5,371 bases of DNA. It comes from an uncultured Bacteroidales bacterium. Its GTDB lineage: Bacteria > Bacteroidota > Bacteroidia > Bacteroidales > JAUNSR01. The notes beneath the pieces are model-generated. The model was not told the DNA's origin, ran no database searches, and worked only from the letters and a program-made list of their open reading frames with translations. Location of the stretch: assembly GCA_947074165.1 (NCBI GenBank), contig CAMTOT010000222.1:1-5371 (forward strand), written 5' to 3'. Positions 1-5,371 of this stretch are shown one piece after another. The position numbers and the translations under genes are program-made. Within the stretch, counting starts at the first letter, position 1; each line of letters begins with the position of its first letter.

Positions 1-47
1 CTACACCAGGACGTACACTCTTTCCCTACACGACGCTCTTCCGATCT
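1..47 (+). other. Illumina TruSeq P5/Read-1 adapter with i5 index (contamination)
   Basis: Synthetic sequence, not part of the genome. Positions 1-6 (CTACAC) are the end of the P5 flow-cell oligo. Positions 7-14 (CAGGACGT) are an 8-base index that matches TruSeq HT i5 D507 as I recall it. Positions 15-47 are the 33-base Read-1 primer site ending in GCTCTTCCGATCT. Genomic DNA begins at 48. The adapter has no stop codon in the frame of the downstream gene, so translation could run from it into ntpI and give a chimeric N-terminus. Confidence 0.98.
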
Positions 48-48
48 A

Positions 49-1131
49 TATCATCTGGAAGGGTGGGTGCCTACTGACAGCGAAGAGGATGTAAATAAAT
101 TTCTTGAGTCGAACGGAATATACTTTCAGGCAAACAGGGCTACTAAATCAGATCCTGCTCCTATTAAGTTGAAAAATAGTGGACTTGCGAAGTTGTTTCA
201 TCCAATAACAGAGCTTTATGATTTACCGGCTTATGGAGAAAGAGATCTTACTCCGTTTTTTGCCCCTTTCTTTGTAATGTTTTTCGGACTGTGTCTTGGA
301 GACGCAGGTTACGGATTGCTGCTAATGGGAATTGGGTTGATAGCAAGAGCTAAGGTTAAGCCCTCTCTGAAGCCTTATATGTCGCTGCTAACTATACTTG
401 GTATAGGTACGGTAATATTTGGTTTCTTCTCGGGTACTCTTTTTGGTATTCAATTGCTTGAAGTTGACTGGCCATGGATTACATCTCTTAAGGCATTTAT
501 GATGGATTCATCTAAATTGTTCTATTTTTCTTTGGGTGTCGGTGTATTCCAGATTATGTTTGGGATGGTGCTTAAAGCAGTGGGACAAACACAGAGATTC
601 GGATTTAAAGAGGCTATACCGGCTTGGGGATGGTTAATCTTACTTGGTGGTTGCGGAACTACATTTGGATTATCTAAACTTGGTGTGTTTGATGATGGAG
701 TTGCGACGATCCTGTATTATGTATTCGGTATTACCGGCGCTTTGGGAATATTTATCTTTAATGACGTAAAGCGTAACCCTCTAATTAATGTGGGAGCCGG
801 AGTGTGGGATTCGTATAATATGGCATCCGGACTACTTGGAGATGTATTGTCTTATGTGCGATTGTTTGCTCTTGGCATATCTGGGTCTGTACTTGGACTT
901 GTATTTAATGATTTGGCTATGAAAATGAGTCCGGATATACCGGTAGTAGGTTTCCTTGTGTCATTGCTGATACTTGTGTTTGGTCACTCAATAAATATCT
1001 TTATGTCGGGACTTGGTGCATTTGTTCATCCTATGCGTCTTACATTTGTAGAGTTTTATAAAAATGCCGGTTTTGAAGGGGGTGGCAAAAAATATAACCC
1101 TTTCGCGAAAAGAGTAAAAAAAGAAAATTAA
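49..1131 (+). CDS. ntpI: V-type ATP synthase subunit I, 5'-truncated (C-terminal membrane domain)
   Basis: Subunit I (a-subunit type) forms the stator half-channel that carries ions past the K ring in the membrane sector of V/A-type ATPases. The 5' end is missing. The frame is open from the adapter junction and its first residues, YHLEGWVP, match the conserved GWVP turn at the end of the cytoplasmic domain, so GTG at 67 is an internal valine and not a start. Residue numbers below count from 67. The membrane entry motif is LPAYGERDLTPFFAPFFVMF (53-72), followed by GDAGYG (78-83). About seven hydrophobic segments follow. The channel helix has SYVRLFALG, with R265 at the position of the essential stator arginine. 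The end shows GHSINIF (306-312), then HPMRL and EFYKN, then a lysine-rich tail. Full-length relatives are roughly 600 residues, so about 40% is missing. The ntpK start lies 29 bases downstream, as in Bacteroidales operons ending in I-K. Identification is firm. Confidence 0.95.
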   Translation, partial: YHLEGWVPTDSEEDVNKFLESNGIYFQANRATKSDPAPIKLKNSGLAKLFHPITELYDLPAYGERDLTPFFAPFFVMFFGLCLGDAGYGLLLMGIGLIARAKVKPSLKPYMSLLTILGIGTVIFGFFSGTLFGIQLLEVDWPWITSLKAFMMDSSKLFYFSLGVGVFQIMFGMVLKAVGQTQRFGFKEAIPAWGWLILLGGCGTTFGLSKLGVFDDGVATILYYVFGITGALGIFIFNDVKRNPLINVGAGVWDSYNMASGLLGDVLSYVRLFALGISGSVLGLVFNDLAMKMSPDIPVVGFLVSLLILVFGHSINIFMSGLGAFVHPMRLTFVEFYKNAGFEGGGKKYNPFAKRVKKEN

Positions 1132-1160
1132 AAAATTAAACAATAATAAATTTTAGATTT

Positions 1161-1610
1161 ATGGAAGCAATAGTTTTAGCTTACATCGGCGTTGGTTTAA
1201 TGATTGGTCTTGCCGGTATCGGAAGTGCTTATGGTGTTACAATCGCAGGAAATGCAGCAGTTGGTGCTATGAAGAAAAATCCAGATAAATTTGGTAACTA
1301 TATGGTATTATCTGCATTGCCAGGGTCTCAGGGTCTTTACGGATTCCTTGGATATTTCCTGATTTCCGGACTTCTTGTTCCGGGAATGAGCTGGTTGCAG
1401 GCTGCAGGTGTATTTGGCGCTGGTCTTGCGTTGGGTTTTGTATCTTTATTTTCTTCAATCCGTCAGGGACAGGTTTGCGCAAACGGTATTGCGGGAGTTG
1501 GAGCAGGTTATGATTTGTTTAGTAAAACACTTATCCTTGCGGTATTCCCTGAGCTTTATGCTATCGTTGCGGTAGCTGCTACGTTCCTAATCGGACAGTC
1601 TCTTGCTTAA
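1161..1610 (+). CDS. ntpK: V-type ATP synthase subunit K (proteolipid ring subunit)
   Basis: This 149-residue protein is the rotor-ring subunit that binds and carries the coupling ion through the membrane. It has four transmembrane helices (about 4-32, 46-72, 78-101, 121-147) arranged as two related hairpins, the usual size for a fused V-type c subunit. The first hairpin has LPGSQGLYG (53-61). The second has RQGQ (101-104) and the ion-binding glutamate E131 in FPELYAI. Position 57 in the first hairpin is Gln, so there is one carboxylate per four helices, typical of V-type rings. L53, S56, Q57, Q102 and E131 line up with the Na+ ligands L61, T64, Q65, Q110 and E139 of Enterococcus hirae NtpK, which suggests Na+ coupling (inference). 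ATG at 1161 follows an A/T-only leader with no Shine-Dalgarno motif. It is the last gene of its operon, ahead of a strong terminator. Confidence 0.96.
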   Translation: MEAIVLAYIGVGLMIGLAGIGSAYGVTIAGNAAVGAMKKNPDKFGNYMVLSALPGSQGLYGFLGYFLISGLLVPGMSWLQAAGVFGAGLALGFVSLFSSIRQGQVCANGIAGVGAGYDLFSKTLILAVFPELYAIVAVAATFLIGQSLA

Positions 1611-1636
1611 TTTTATAAAATTAATAAATTAAAGAT

Positions 1637-1669
1637 GGGGCATCGGTAAACTACCGATGCCCCTCTTTT
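1637..1669 (+). terminator. Rho-independent terminator of the V-type ATPase operon
   Basis: A perfect 12-bp stem, GGGGCATCGGTA (1637-1648) paired with TACCGATGCCCC (1652-1663), encloses the 3-base loop AAC. It is followed by TCTTTT. It begins 26 bases after the ntpK stop and is much more GC-rich than the surrounding DNA. The T-tract is short and interrupted by one C, but the stem is very stable. It separates the ATPase operon from the downstream unit. The next gene is also on the + strand, so a one-sided terminator is all that is needed. Confidence 0.93.
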
Positions 1670-1682
1670 GTTATATATATGT

Positions 1683-1774
1683 GAATATTAAGAGTGAATT
1701 GTAAAAAGATATTATTTATTAAGTCTATTTTACAAAACGGTTATTACAAAGCCGTTACTTGAAGCTTAATATTC
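1683..1774. repeat. Separated 10-bp inverted repeat flanking the intergenic region
   Basis: GAATATTAAG (1683-1692) is the exact reverse complement of CTTAATATTC (1765-1774), with 72 bases between the arms. The downstream arm covers the place where a -33 promoter element would lie. Both arms are A/T-rich and contain the self-complementary core AATATT, so a chance match in this A/T-rich stretch is quite possible. No function is assigned. Confidence 0.4.
1730..1757 (+). repeat. Abutting 14-bp tandem direct repeat upstream of the bifunctional nuclease promoter
   Basis: TTACAAAACGGTTA (1730-1743) is followed with no gap by TTACAAAGCCGTTA (1744-1757). The two copies agree at 12 of 14 positions. 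AACGG in the first copy and CCGTT in the second can also pair across an 11-base spacer. The repeat lies about 30 bases upstream of a promoter-like -7 box. That position and spacing would suit a dimeric activator or repressor site, but that role is inference. Confidence 0.55.
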
Positions 1775-1787
1775 TCAATATTTATTC

Positions 1788-1795
1788 TATATTTG
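1788..1795 (+). promoter_or_regulatory. Bacteroides-type promoter -7 element
   Basis: TATATTTG matches the Bacteroidota primary sigma factor -7 consensus TAnnTTTG exactly. At the usual spacing of about 19 bases upstream, the -33 position reads CTTA (1765-1768), only a weak match to TTTG, so activator help is possible. Transcription would start near 1800-1803, leaving a leader of roughly 20 bases before ATG 1823. This box follows the ntpK terminator and is the only good promoter candidate I saw for the downstream four-gene unit. Confidence 0.6.
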
Positions 1796-1822
1796 TTGAC
1801 CTTTGTAAAAAAATGCGGATTT

Positions 1823-2422
1823 ATGGACACCTCAGATTCTAAAAAAGTGGCTTTGAAGGTTTTAGGTATAACATACAGCCAAATACAGTCAGGTGCATAT
1901 GCACTTGTGTTATCAGAGATTGAAGGTACTAAGCGGTTGCCAATAATAATAGGTACGTCGGAGGCTCAGTCTATTGCTATTGAGATTGAGAATCTTGTGC
2001 CGCCCCGGCCGCTAACACATGATTTGTTTATATCTGCGTTTAAAGCATTTGATATAATACTGAAAGAAATTTATATATATAAATTTGAGGAAGGGGTTTT
2101 CAGCTCTCAATTAATGTTAGTTGATAAAAACGGGGATGAAAAAATAGTTGACTCTCGTACATCAGATGCCATATCTTTGGCATTGCGTACAAAGTCGCCT
2201 ATATATGTTTCTTCAGAGGTATTGGCAAGAGCCGGTGTGGAATTTGATGAAGAATTGGAGAGCGGAGATAAAGACACTATATCAAATGAGCAATCTACTT
2301 CTTTAAGTTCGGCGCTTGATGACGCTGTGAAAAGAGAGGATTATGAAGAAGCTTCACGTTTGCGGGATTTAATAAGAAAAGAGAAAGCAAAAGAGGGTGG
2401 AGCTGAATCCGGAAGTGTATAA
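1823..2422 (+). CDS. Bifunctional nuclease (BFN/DUF151) domain protein with C-terminal UVR motif
   Basis: A predicted soluble 199-residue protein. Residues about 10-140 form a BFN domain (DUF151), the family of the plant BBD/BFN nucleases reported to cut RNA and DNA. Recognisable blocks are the N-terminal LKVLGITYSQIQSGAYALVL (11-30), IIIGTSEAQSIAIEIE (41-56), PPRPLTHDLF (60-69) and DSRTSDAISLALR (110-122). An acidic linker (about 141-160) leads to a UVR motif (about 163-190) containing DYEEASRLRDLI, the small helical hairpin used for protein contact in UvrB and UvrC. The bacterial role is not well established. ATG 1823 is preferred because homology starts right after it, and the alternative in-frame TTG at 1793 lies inside the -7 promoter box. 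It is probably the first gene of a unit with nupC, whose start lies 30 bases after this stop. Family assignment is firm and the biochemical role uncertain. Confidence 0.9.
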   Translation: MDTSDSKKVALKVLGITYSQIQSGAYALVLSEIEGTKRLPIIIGTSEAQSIAIEIENLVPPRPLTHDLFISAFKAFDIILKEIYIYKFEEGVFSSQLMLVDKNGDEKIVDSRTSDAISLALRTKSPIYVSSEVLARAGVEFDEELESGDKDTISNEQSTSLSSALDDAVKREDYEEASRLRDLIRKEKAKEGGAESGSV

Positions 2423-2452
2423 GAACATAGATATTATTAATATTTTATTTAG

Positions 2453-3937
2453 ATGAATAACGTTAAAAGAGTCACATTACTGTGTTTGTTGTTAATTAGT
2501 TTTATGGGTGTATATTCTCAAATAGATACACCTCAGACTATAATAGATACTATTCCTCTTCAAGGAGCTATAGACTCAGCTGATATAGCTGCTATCCCAC
2601 CTGCAGAAGTAGATGTAGTGGTTCCTGTCGCGCCTCCGGGAGCTTCATTTAACTCTGTCTTAAGAGGCGTTTTGGGGATTTTCTCATTGTTATTAATAGC
2701 TTTCCTGTTTAGTCGAAAAAAGAAAAATATCGACTGGAAAGTTGTTGGCATTGGTCTGGGAGTACAGATTTTACTTGCAATTGGTATTTTGTATGTTCCT
2801 TTTGTGCAGAGTTTCTTTGAGGTTCTGGCTGGATTCTTTGTAAAAGTGACTGATTTTACAAAAGCCGGTGCTGACTTTCTATTCGGAAACTTGCTGGATA
2901 CATCTGCGATAGGTTATATTTTTGTATTTCAGGTTCTTCCAACCATTGTGTTCTTCTCTGCATTCACAAGTTTATTGTATTATTTGAATGTTATTCAGGT
3001 AGTAGTGGTCGGAATAGCGTGGCTTTTGAAAAAAGCATTTAGATTGTCGGGTGCGGAAGGTCTTACCGTAGCTGGTAATATATTTCTTGGGCAAACTGAG
3101 GCACCGTTATTGGTGAAAAGATATTTGCCAAATATGAACCGTTCAGAGATATTTCTTGTAATGAGTGCCGGTATGGCAACCATTGCCGGAGCTGTACTAA
3201 CTGCGTATATCGGCCTTCTTGGAGGAGATGATCCACAACAAAAAATAATGTTTGCAAAATATCTGATATCTGCGTCAGTAATGGCTGCGCCAGGTGTTAT
3301 TATTATTGCAAAGATTATTTATCCTCAGACAGAAAGCGTAGAAACAGATATTAAAGTAGATAAAACATCTGTTGGTAAAAACGTATTGGATGCAATCTCA
3401 AATGGTACATCAGAGGGTATTAAAGTTGCCGTAAATGTGGGGGCTATGCTGCTTGTTTTTATTGCAATGGTAGCTATGTTAGATTACATTCTGAGTGGAA
3501 TGATTGGTGAATATACTGGTCTGAATACATGGATAACTTCTGTGTCAGGAGGTAAATGGACTTCTCTTAATTTTCAGCTTATAGTAGGGCTTGTATGTAC
3601 TCCGATAGCCTGGTTAATGGGAGTTCCGGATGCAGATATGGTTTCAATAGGCGGTTTGCTTGGTACTAAAGTAATGATTAATGAATTTGTAGCTTATAAT
3701 GATCTTGCTAACCTGAAAGCTGCAGGTGCATTTGCTTATGAAAAATCAATAATTATGGCAACATTCTTATTGTGTGGTTTTGCAAATATAAGTTCTATAG
3801 GTATTCAAATCGGAGGTATTAGTATTTTGGCACCTAACCAGAGAGAGAATCTTACACAGCTTGGATTCTTGGCATTGATTTGCGGTACGTTAGCTTCATG
3901 TATGTCTGCTACAATTGTAGGAATGATTTTAGGATAA
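2453..3937 (+). CDS. nupC: NupC-type concentrative nucleoside transporter (CNT family)
   Basis: An inner-membrane importer that moves nucleosides using a Na+ or H+ gradient. The 494-residue protein is longer than typical CNTs (about 400-420). Residues 1-23 look like a signal peptide or first membrane helix ending at YSQ. Residues 24-66 are acidic and rich in Pro, Ala and Ile. The transport core begins near 67. Substrate-site motifs are intact: GQTEAPL (213-219), NEFVAY (410-415) and FANISSIGIQIGG (443-455). By spacing, Q214, T215, E216, E411, N445 and S448 match the nucleoside-binding residues of Vibrio cholerae CNT (Q154, T155, E156, E332, N368, S371). N209 matches its Na+-site N149, and S183 there becomes T243. 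Na+ coupling is therefore likely but inferred. ATG 2453 follows A/T-rich DNA without a Shine-Dalgarno motif. rsmE starts 2 bases after the stop. The family is certain, while the symbol follows the general NupC naming and substrate range is unknown. Confidence 0.93.
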   Translation: MNNVKRVTLLCLLLISFMGVYSQIDTPQTIIDTIPLQGAIDSADIAAIPPAEVDVVVPVAPPGASFNSVLRGVLGIFSLLLIAFLFSRKKKNIDWKVVGIGLGVQILLAIGILYVPFVQSFFEVLAGFFVKVTDFTKAGADFLFGNLLDTSAIGYIFVFQVLPTIVFFSAFTSLLYYLNVIQVVVVGIAWLLKKAFRLSGAEGLTVAGNIFLGQTEAPLLVKRYLPNMNRSEIFLVMSAGMATIAGAVLTAYIGLLGGDDPQQKIMFAKYLISASVMAAPGVIIIAKIIYPQTESVETDIKVDKTSVGKNVLDAISNGTSEGIKVAVNVGAMLLVFIAMVAMLDYILSGMIGEYTGLNTWITSVSGGKWTSLNFQLIVGLVCTPIAWLMGVPDADMVSIGGLLGTKVMINEFVAYNDLANLKAAGAFAYEKSIIMATFLLCGFANISSIGIQIGGISILAPNQRENLTQLGFLALICGTLASCMSATIVGMILG

Positions 3938-3939
3938 AT

Positions 3940-4638
3940 ATGCATATTTTTTATACACCTGATATAGAAATTAAACAAGAATTGTCAGAAGAAGAATCTT
4001 CTCATGCCATCAGAGTTTTACGACTAACTGAAGGGGATGAGATTCTTCTTGTTGATGGTATTGGTAATTTCTATAAAGCAATTATTACAAGGGCTCATCA
4101 CAAACGCAGCTCTGTTGAGATTGTAGATAAGTACGCTGATATAGAGCGAAATTTTAAAGTTCATATTGCAGTTGCGCCGACAAAAAATATTGACAGAATA
4201 GAGTGGTTTACTGAAAAAAGCGCAGAAATAGGAATAGATAACCTTACTCTTCTCAAATGCAGATATTCCGAAAGGAAAGATGTGAAAAAAGAGAGGATAA
4301 GTAAGATCCTTATCTCAGCAATGAAACAGTCTCAAAAAGCTTCTCTTACAGAGCTTGAGTCACTTATTGATTTTAAGGAGTTTGTCACAAGGAAATTCGA
4401 CGGAGAAAAATTTATAGCACACTGTTATAAAGATACAGAACGCCGGTTACTGAAGGATTTATATACTCCGGGGCATGATGCAGTAGTCTTGATTGGACCT
4501 GAAGGCGATTTTAGTGAAGAAGAGGTTGATCTTGCAATCAGTAACGGGTTTAAACCAATATCTTTGGGTACAAGTCGTTTGAGGACAGAAACAGCGGCTT
4601 TAGTAGCTTGCCATACAATAAATTTACTGAATGAATGA
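3940..4638 (+). CDS. rsmE: 16S rRNA (uracil-1498-N3)-methyltransferase RsmE
   Basis: A cytoplasmic SPOUT-class enzyme that uses S-adenosylmethionine to methylate N3 of U1498 in 16S rRNA, near the decoding centre of the small subunit. The 232 residues match the usual family length of about 230-250. The N-terminal PUA-like RNA-binding part has SHAIRVLRL (21-29). Then come EKSAEIGI (92-99) and MKQSQKASLTEL (128-139). The SAM-binding trefoil knot shows IGPEGDFS (185-192) and LGTSRLRTETAAL (209-221), both diagnostic. ATG 3940 is chosen because MHIFYTP is the expected family start. An open frame continues upstream to 3880, but that part lies within the nupC 3' end and does not look like RsmE. The gene begins 2 bases after nupC and shares 4 bases (ATGA, 4635-4638) with the next frame, so translational coupling is likely. 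Confidence 0.95.
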   Translation: MHIFYTPDIEIKQELSEEESSHAIRVLRLTEGDEILLVDGIGNFYKAIITRAHHKRSSVEIVDKYADIERNFKVHIAVAPTKNIDRIEWFTEKSAEIGIDNLTLLKCRYSERKDVKKERISKILISAMKQSQKASLTELESLIDFKEFVTRKFDGEKFIAHCYKDTERRLLKDLYTPGHDAVVLIGPEGDFSEEEVDLAISNGFKPISLGTSRLRTETAALVACHTINLLNE

Positions 4639-5325
4639 TAACACATTTAGATATGAACGATATATTATATAAGCTAAAGAATAACGAGGCTAATAATTTC
4701 TTTCTTCTTGCAGGACCTTGTGTGATTGAAGGAGAAGAAATGGCGCTGGAGATAGCAGAAAAAGCCTGCGAGATTACATCCCGACTAGGTATACCTTATG
4801 TTTTTAAAGGTTCGTTTAAAAAAGCAAACCGTTCTCGTTTGGATTCATTTACAGGTATCGGGGATGAAAAAGCTTTGAAGATACTTAGAAAAGTAAGCGA
4901 AACTTTTAATGTGCCTACGGTAACGGATATTCACACCGAATCAGATGCAATAATGGCTTCTGAATATGTTGATATCCTTCAAATACCGGCCTTTTTATGT
5001 AGACAAACAGATTTACTTGTAGCTGCCGCAAAAACAGGAAAAATAGTTAATATTAAAAAAGGACAATTTTTATCTCCTGAGGCAATGCAGTTTGCCGCTC
5101 AGAAAATACTTGACTGCGGTAATGAAAATGTAATGCTGACGGAAAGGGGTACAACATTTGGATATCAGGATTTGATAGTGGATTACAGAGGTATACCCAC
5201 GATGCAGAAATTTGGTTTTCCCGTTGTGCTTGACGTAACACATTCGTTGCAGCAGCCTAATCAGACATCTGGCGTTACAGGAGGTTTACCTCAACTGATA
5301 GAAACTATTGCCAGAGCAGGTGTGG
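4635..5325 (+). CDS. kdsA: 3-deoxy-D-manno-octulosonate 8-phosphate synthase KdsA, 3'-truncated
   Basis: KdsA condenses phosphoenolpyruvate with arabinose 5-phosphate to make Kdo 8-phosphate, an early step towards the Kdo sugar of the lipopolysaccharide inner core, in the cytoplasm. About 230 genomic residues of a usual 265-280 are present. Motifs include LAGPCVIE (25-32), YVFKGSFKKANRS (55-67), TDIH (97-100), IPAFLCRQTDLL (117-128), VNIKKGQF (138-145), TERGTTFGYQDL (169-180) and DVTHSLQ (200-206). C29 and H203 lie 174 residues apart, as do the metal ligands C11 and H185 of Aquifex aeolicus KdsA, so this is the metal-dependent class and not the E. coli type with Asn there. The other two expected ligands, Glu and Asp, lie beyond the cut. 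After V230 the reading frame enters adapter, adding EIGRAHV and a false stop at 5346-5348. The start could be ATG 4635, overlapping the rsmE stop, or ATG 4653; homology begins only near residue 22, so it does not decide. Confidence 0.94.
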
Positions 5326-5371
5326 AGATCGGAAGAGCACACGTCTGAACTCCAGTCACCGCTCATTATCT
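5326..5371 (+). other. Illumina TruSeq Read-2/P7 adapter with i7 index (contamination)
   Basis: Synthetic sequence. Positions 5326-5359 are the 34-base TruSeq adapter starting AGATCGGAAGAGCACACG. Positions 5360-5367 (CGCTCATT) are an index matching TruSeq HT i7 D703 as I recall it. Positions 5368-5371 (ATCT) start the P7 flow-cell oligo. The last genomic base is about 5325, though one base of uncertainty is possible where the A-tailed ligation joins the insert. Confidence 0.98.

Noticed and set aside
1267..1482. Reverse-strand open frame of 71 codons within ntpK
   Set aside because: It lies wholly inside a well-conserved gene on the other strand, resembles no family I know, and has no promoter or leader.
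1793..1822. Upstream TTG start for the bifunctional nuclease
   Set aside because: It would place the start codon inside the TAnnTTTG promoter box, and the ten added residues do not look like the family N-terminus.
1664..1822. Small RNA, riboswitch or short gene in the intergenic region
   Set aside because: The stretch is A/T-rich with no stable GC-containing fold other than the terminator, and no short open frame with a recognisable product. Only the repeats and the -7 box stand out.
2423..2452. Possible promoter or terminator between the BFN gene and nupC
   Set aside because: The 30 bases are A/T-rich but contain no TAnnTTTG box and no stable stem followed by a T-tract.
2560..3257. Three reverse-strand open frames of about 62-64 codons within nupC (2560-2751, 2995-3183, 3063-3257)
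   Set aside because: All are antisense to conserved transporter sequence and low in protein-like features. Two of them also overlap each other.
3880..3939. Upstream start for RsmE, adding 20 residues
   Set aside because: This stretch codes for the conserved C-terminus of the nupC protein in another frame, and RsmE proteins begin at MHIFYTP.
4425..5241. Reverse-strand open frames at 4425-4646 and 5053-5241
   Set aside because: They are antisense to the conserved knot region of rsmE and to the core of kdsA, with no independent support.
48..5325. Novel defence system, mobile element, CRISPR array or tRNA
   Set aside because: Every gene fits a known housekeeping family. I saw no spaced identical repeats, no transposase or integrase, no terminal inverted repeats and no cloverleaf sequence.

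Overview
The insert (48-5325) looks like chromosomal DNA from a Bacteroidota bacterium, most likely of the order Bacteroidales. Four things point there. The V-type ATPase genes run in the order I then K. A bifunctional-nuclease protein carries a C-terminal UVR motif and sits beside a NupC-type transporter with a signal-peptide-like N-terminus. One promoter -7 box matches the Bacteroides TAnnTTTG form. The gene starts are preceded by A/T-rich DNA with no Shine-Dalgarno motif. All genes are on the + strand. No phage, IS, CRISPR or RNA gene was seen, and I found no evidence of a new biological system.

The window ends are not biological. Positions 1-47 are an Illumina TruSeq P5/Read-1 adapter with an i5 index, and 5326-5371 are the TruSeq Read-2/P7 adapter with an i7 index. 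The real DNA is about 5.28 kb. It is cut inside the first gene (ntpI) and inside the last (kdsA). The apparent stop codon of kdsA lies in adapter sequence.

Layout: 49-1131 is the C-terminal membrane part of V-type ATPase subunit I. 1161-1610 is the proteolipid ring subunit K, whose visible ligand residues match the Na+-binding site of Enterococcus hirae NtpK. A strong intrinsic terminator (1637-1669) ends that operon. An intergenic stretch of about 210 bases then holds an abutting 14-bp tandem repeat (1730-1757) and a promoter-like -7 box (1788-1795). From 1823 a second, tightly packed unit runs off the window: bifunctional nuclease with UVR motif (1823-2422), NupC-type concentrative nucleoside transporter (2453-3937), 16S rRNA methyltransferase RsmE (3940-4638) and Kdo-8-phosphate synthase KdsA (4635 to beyond the insert).

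The first unit is an ion pump or ATP synthase. The second joins nucleoside uptake, ribosome modification and lipopolysaccharide core synthesis, which looks like a housekeeping gene string and not one pathway. One inferred link is that the predicted Na+-pumping ATPase could supply the Na+ gradient that a CNT-type transporter uses.
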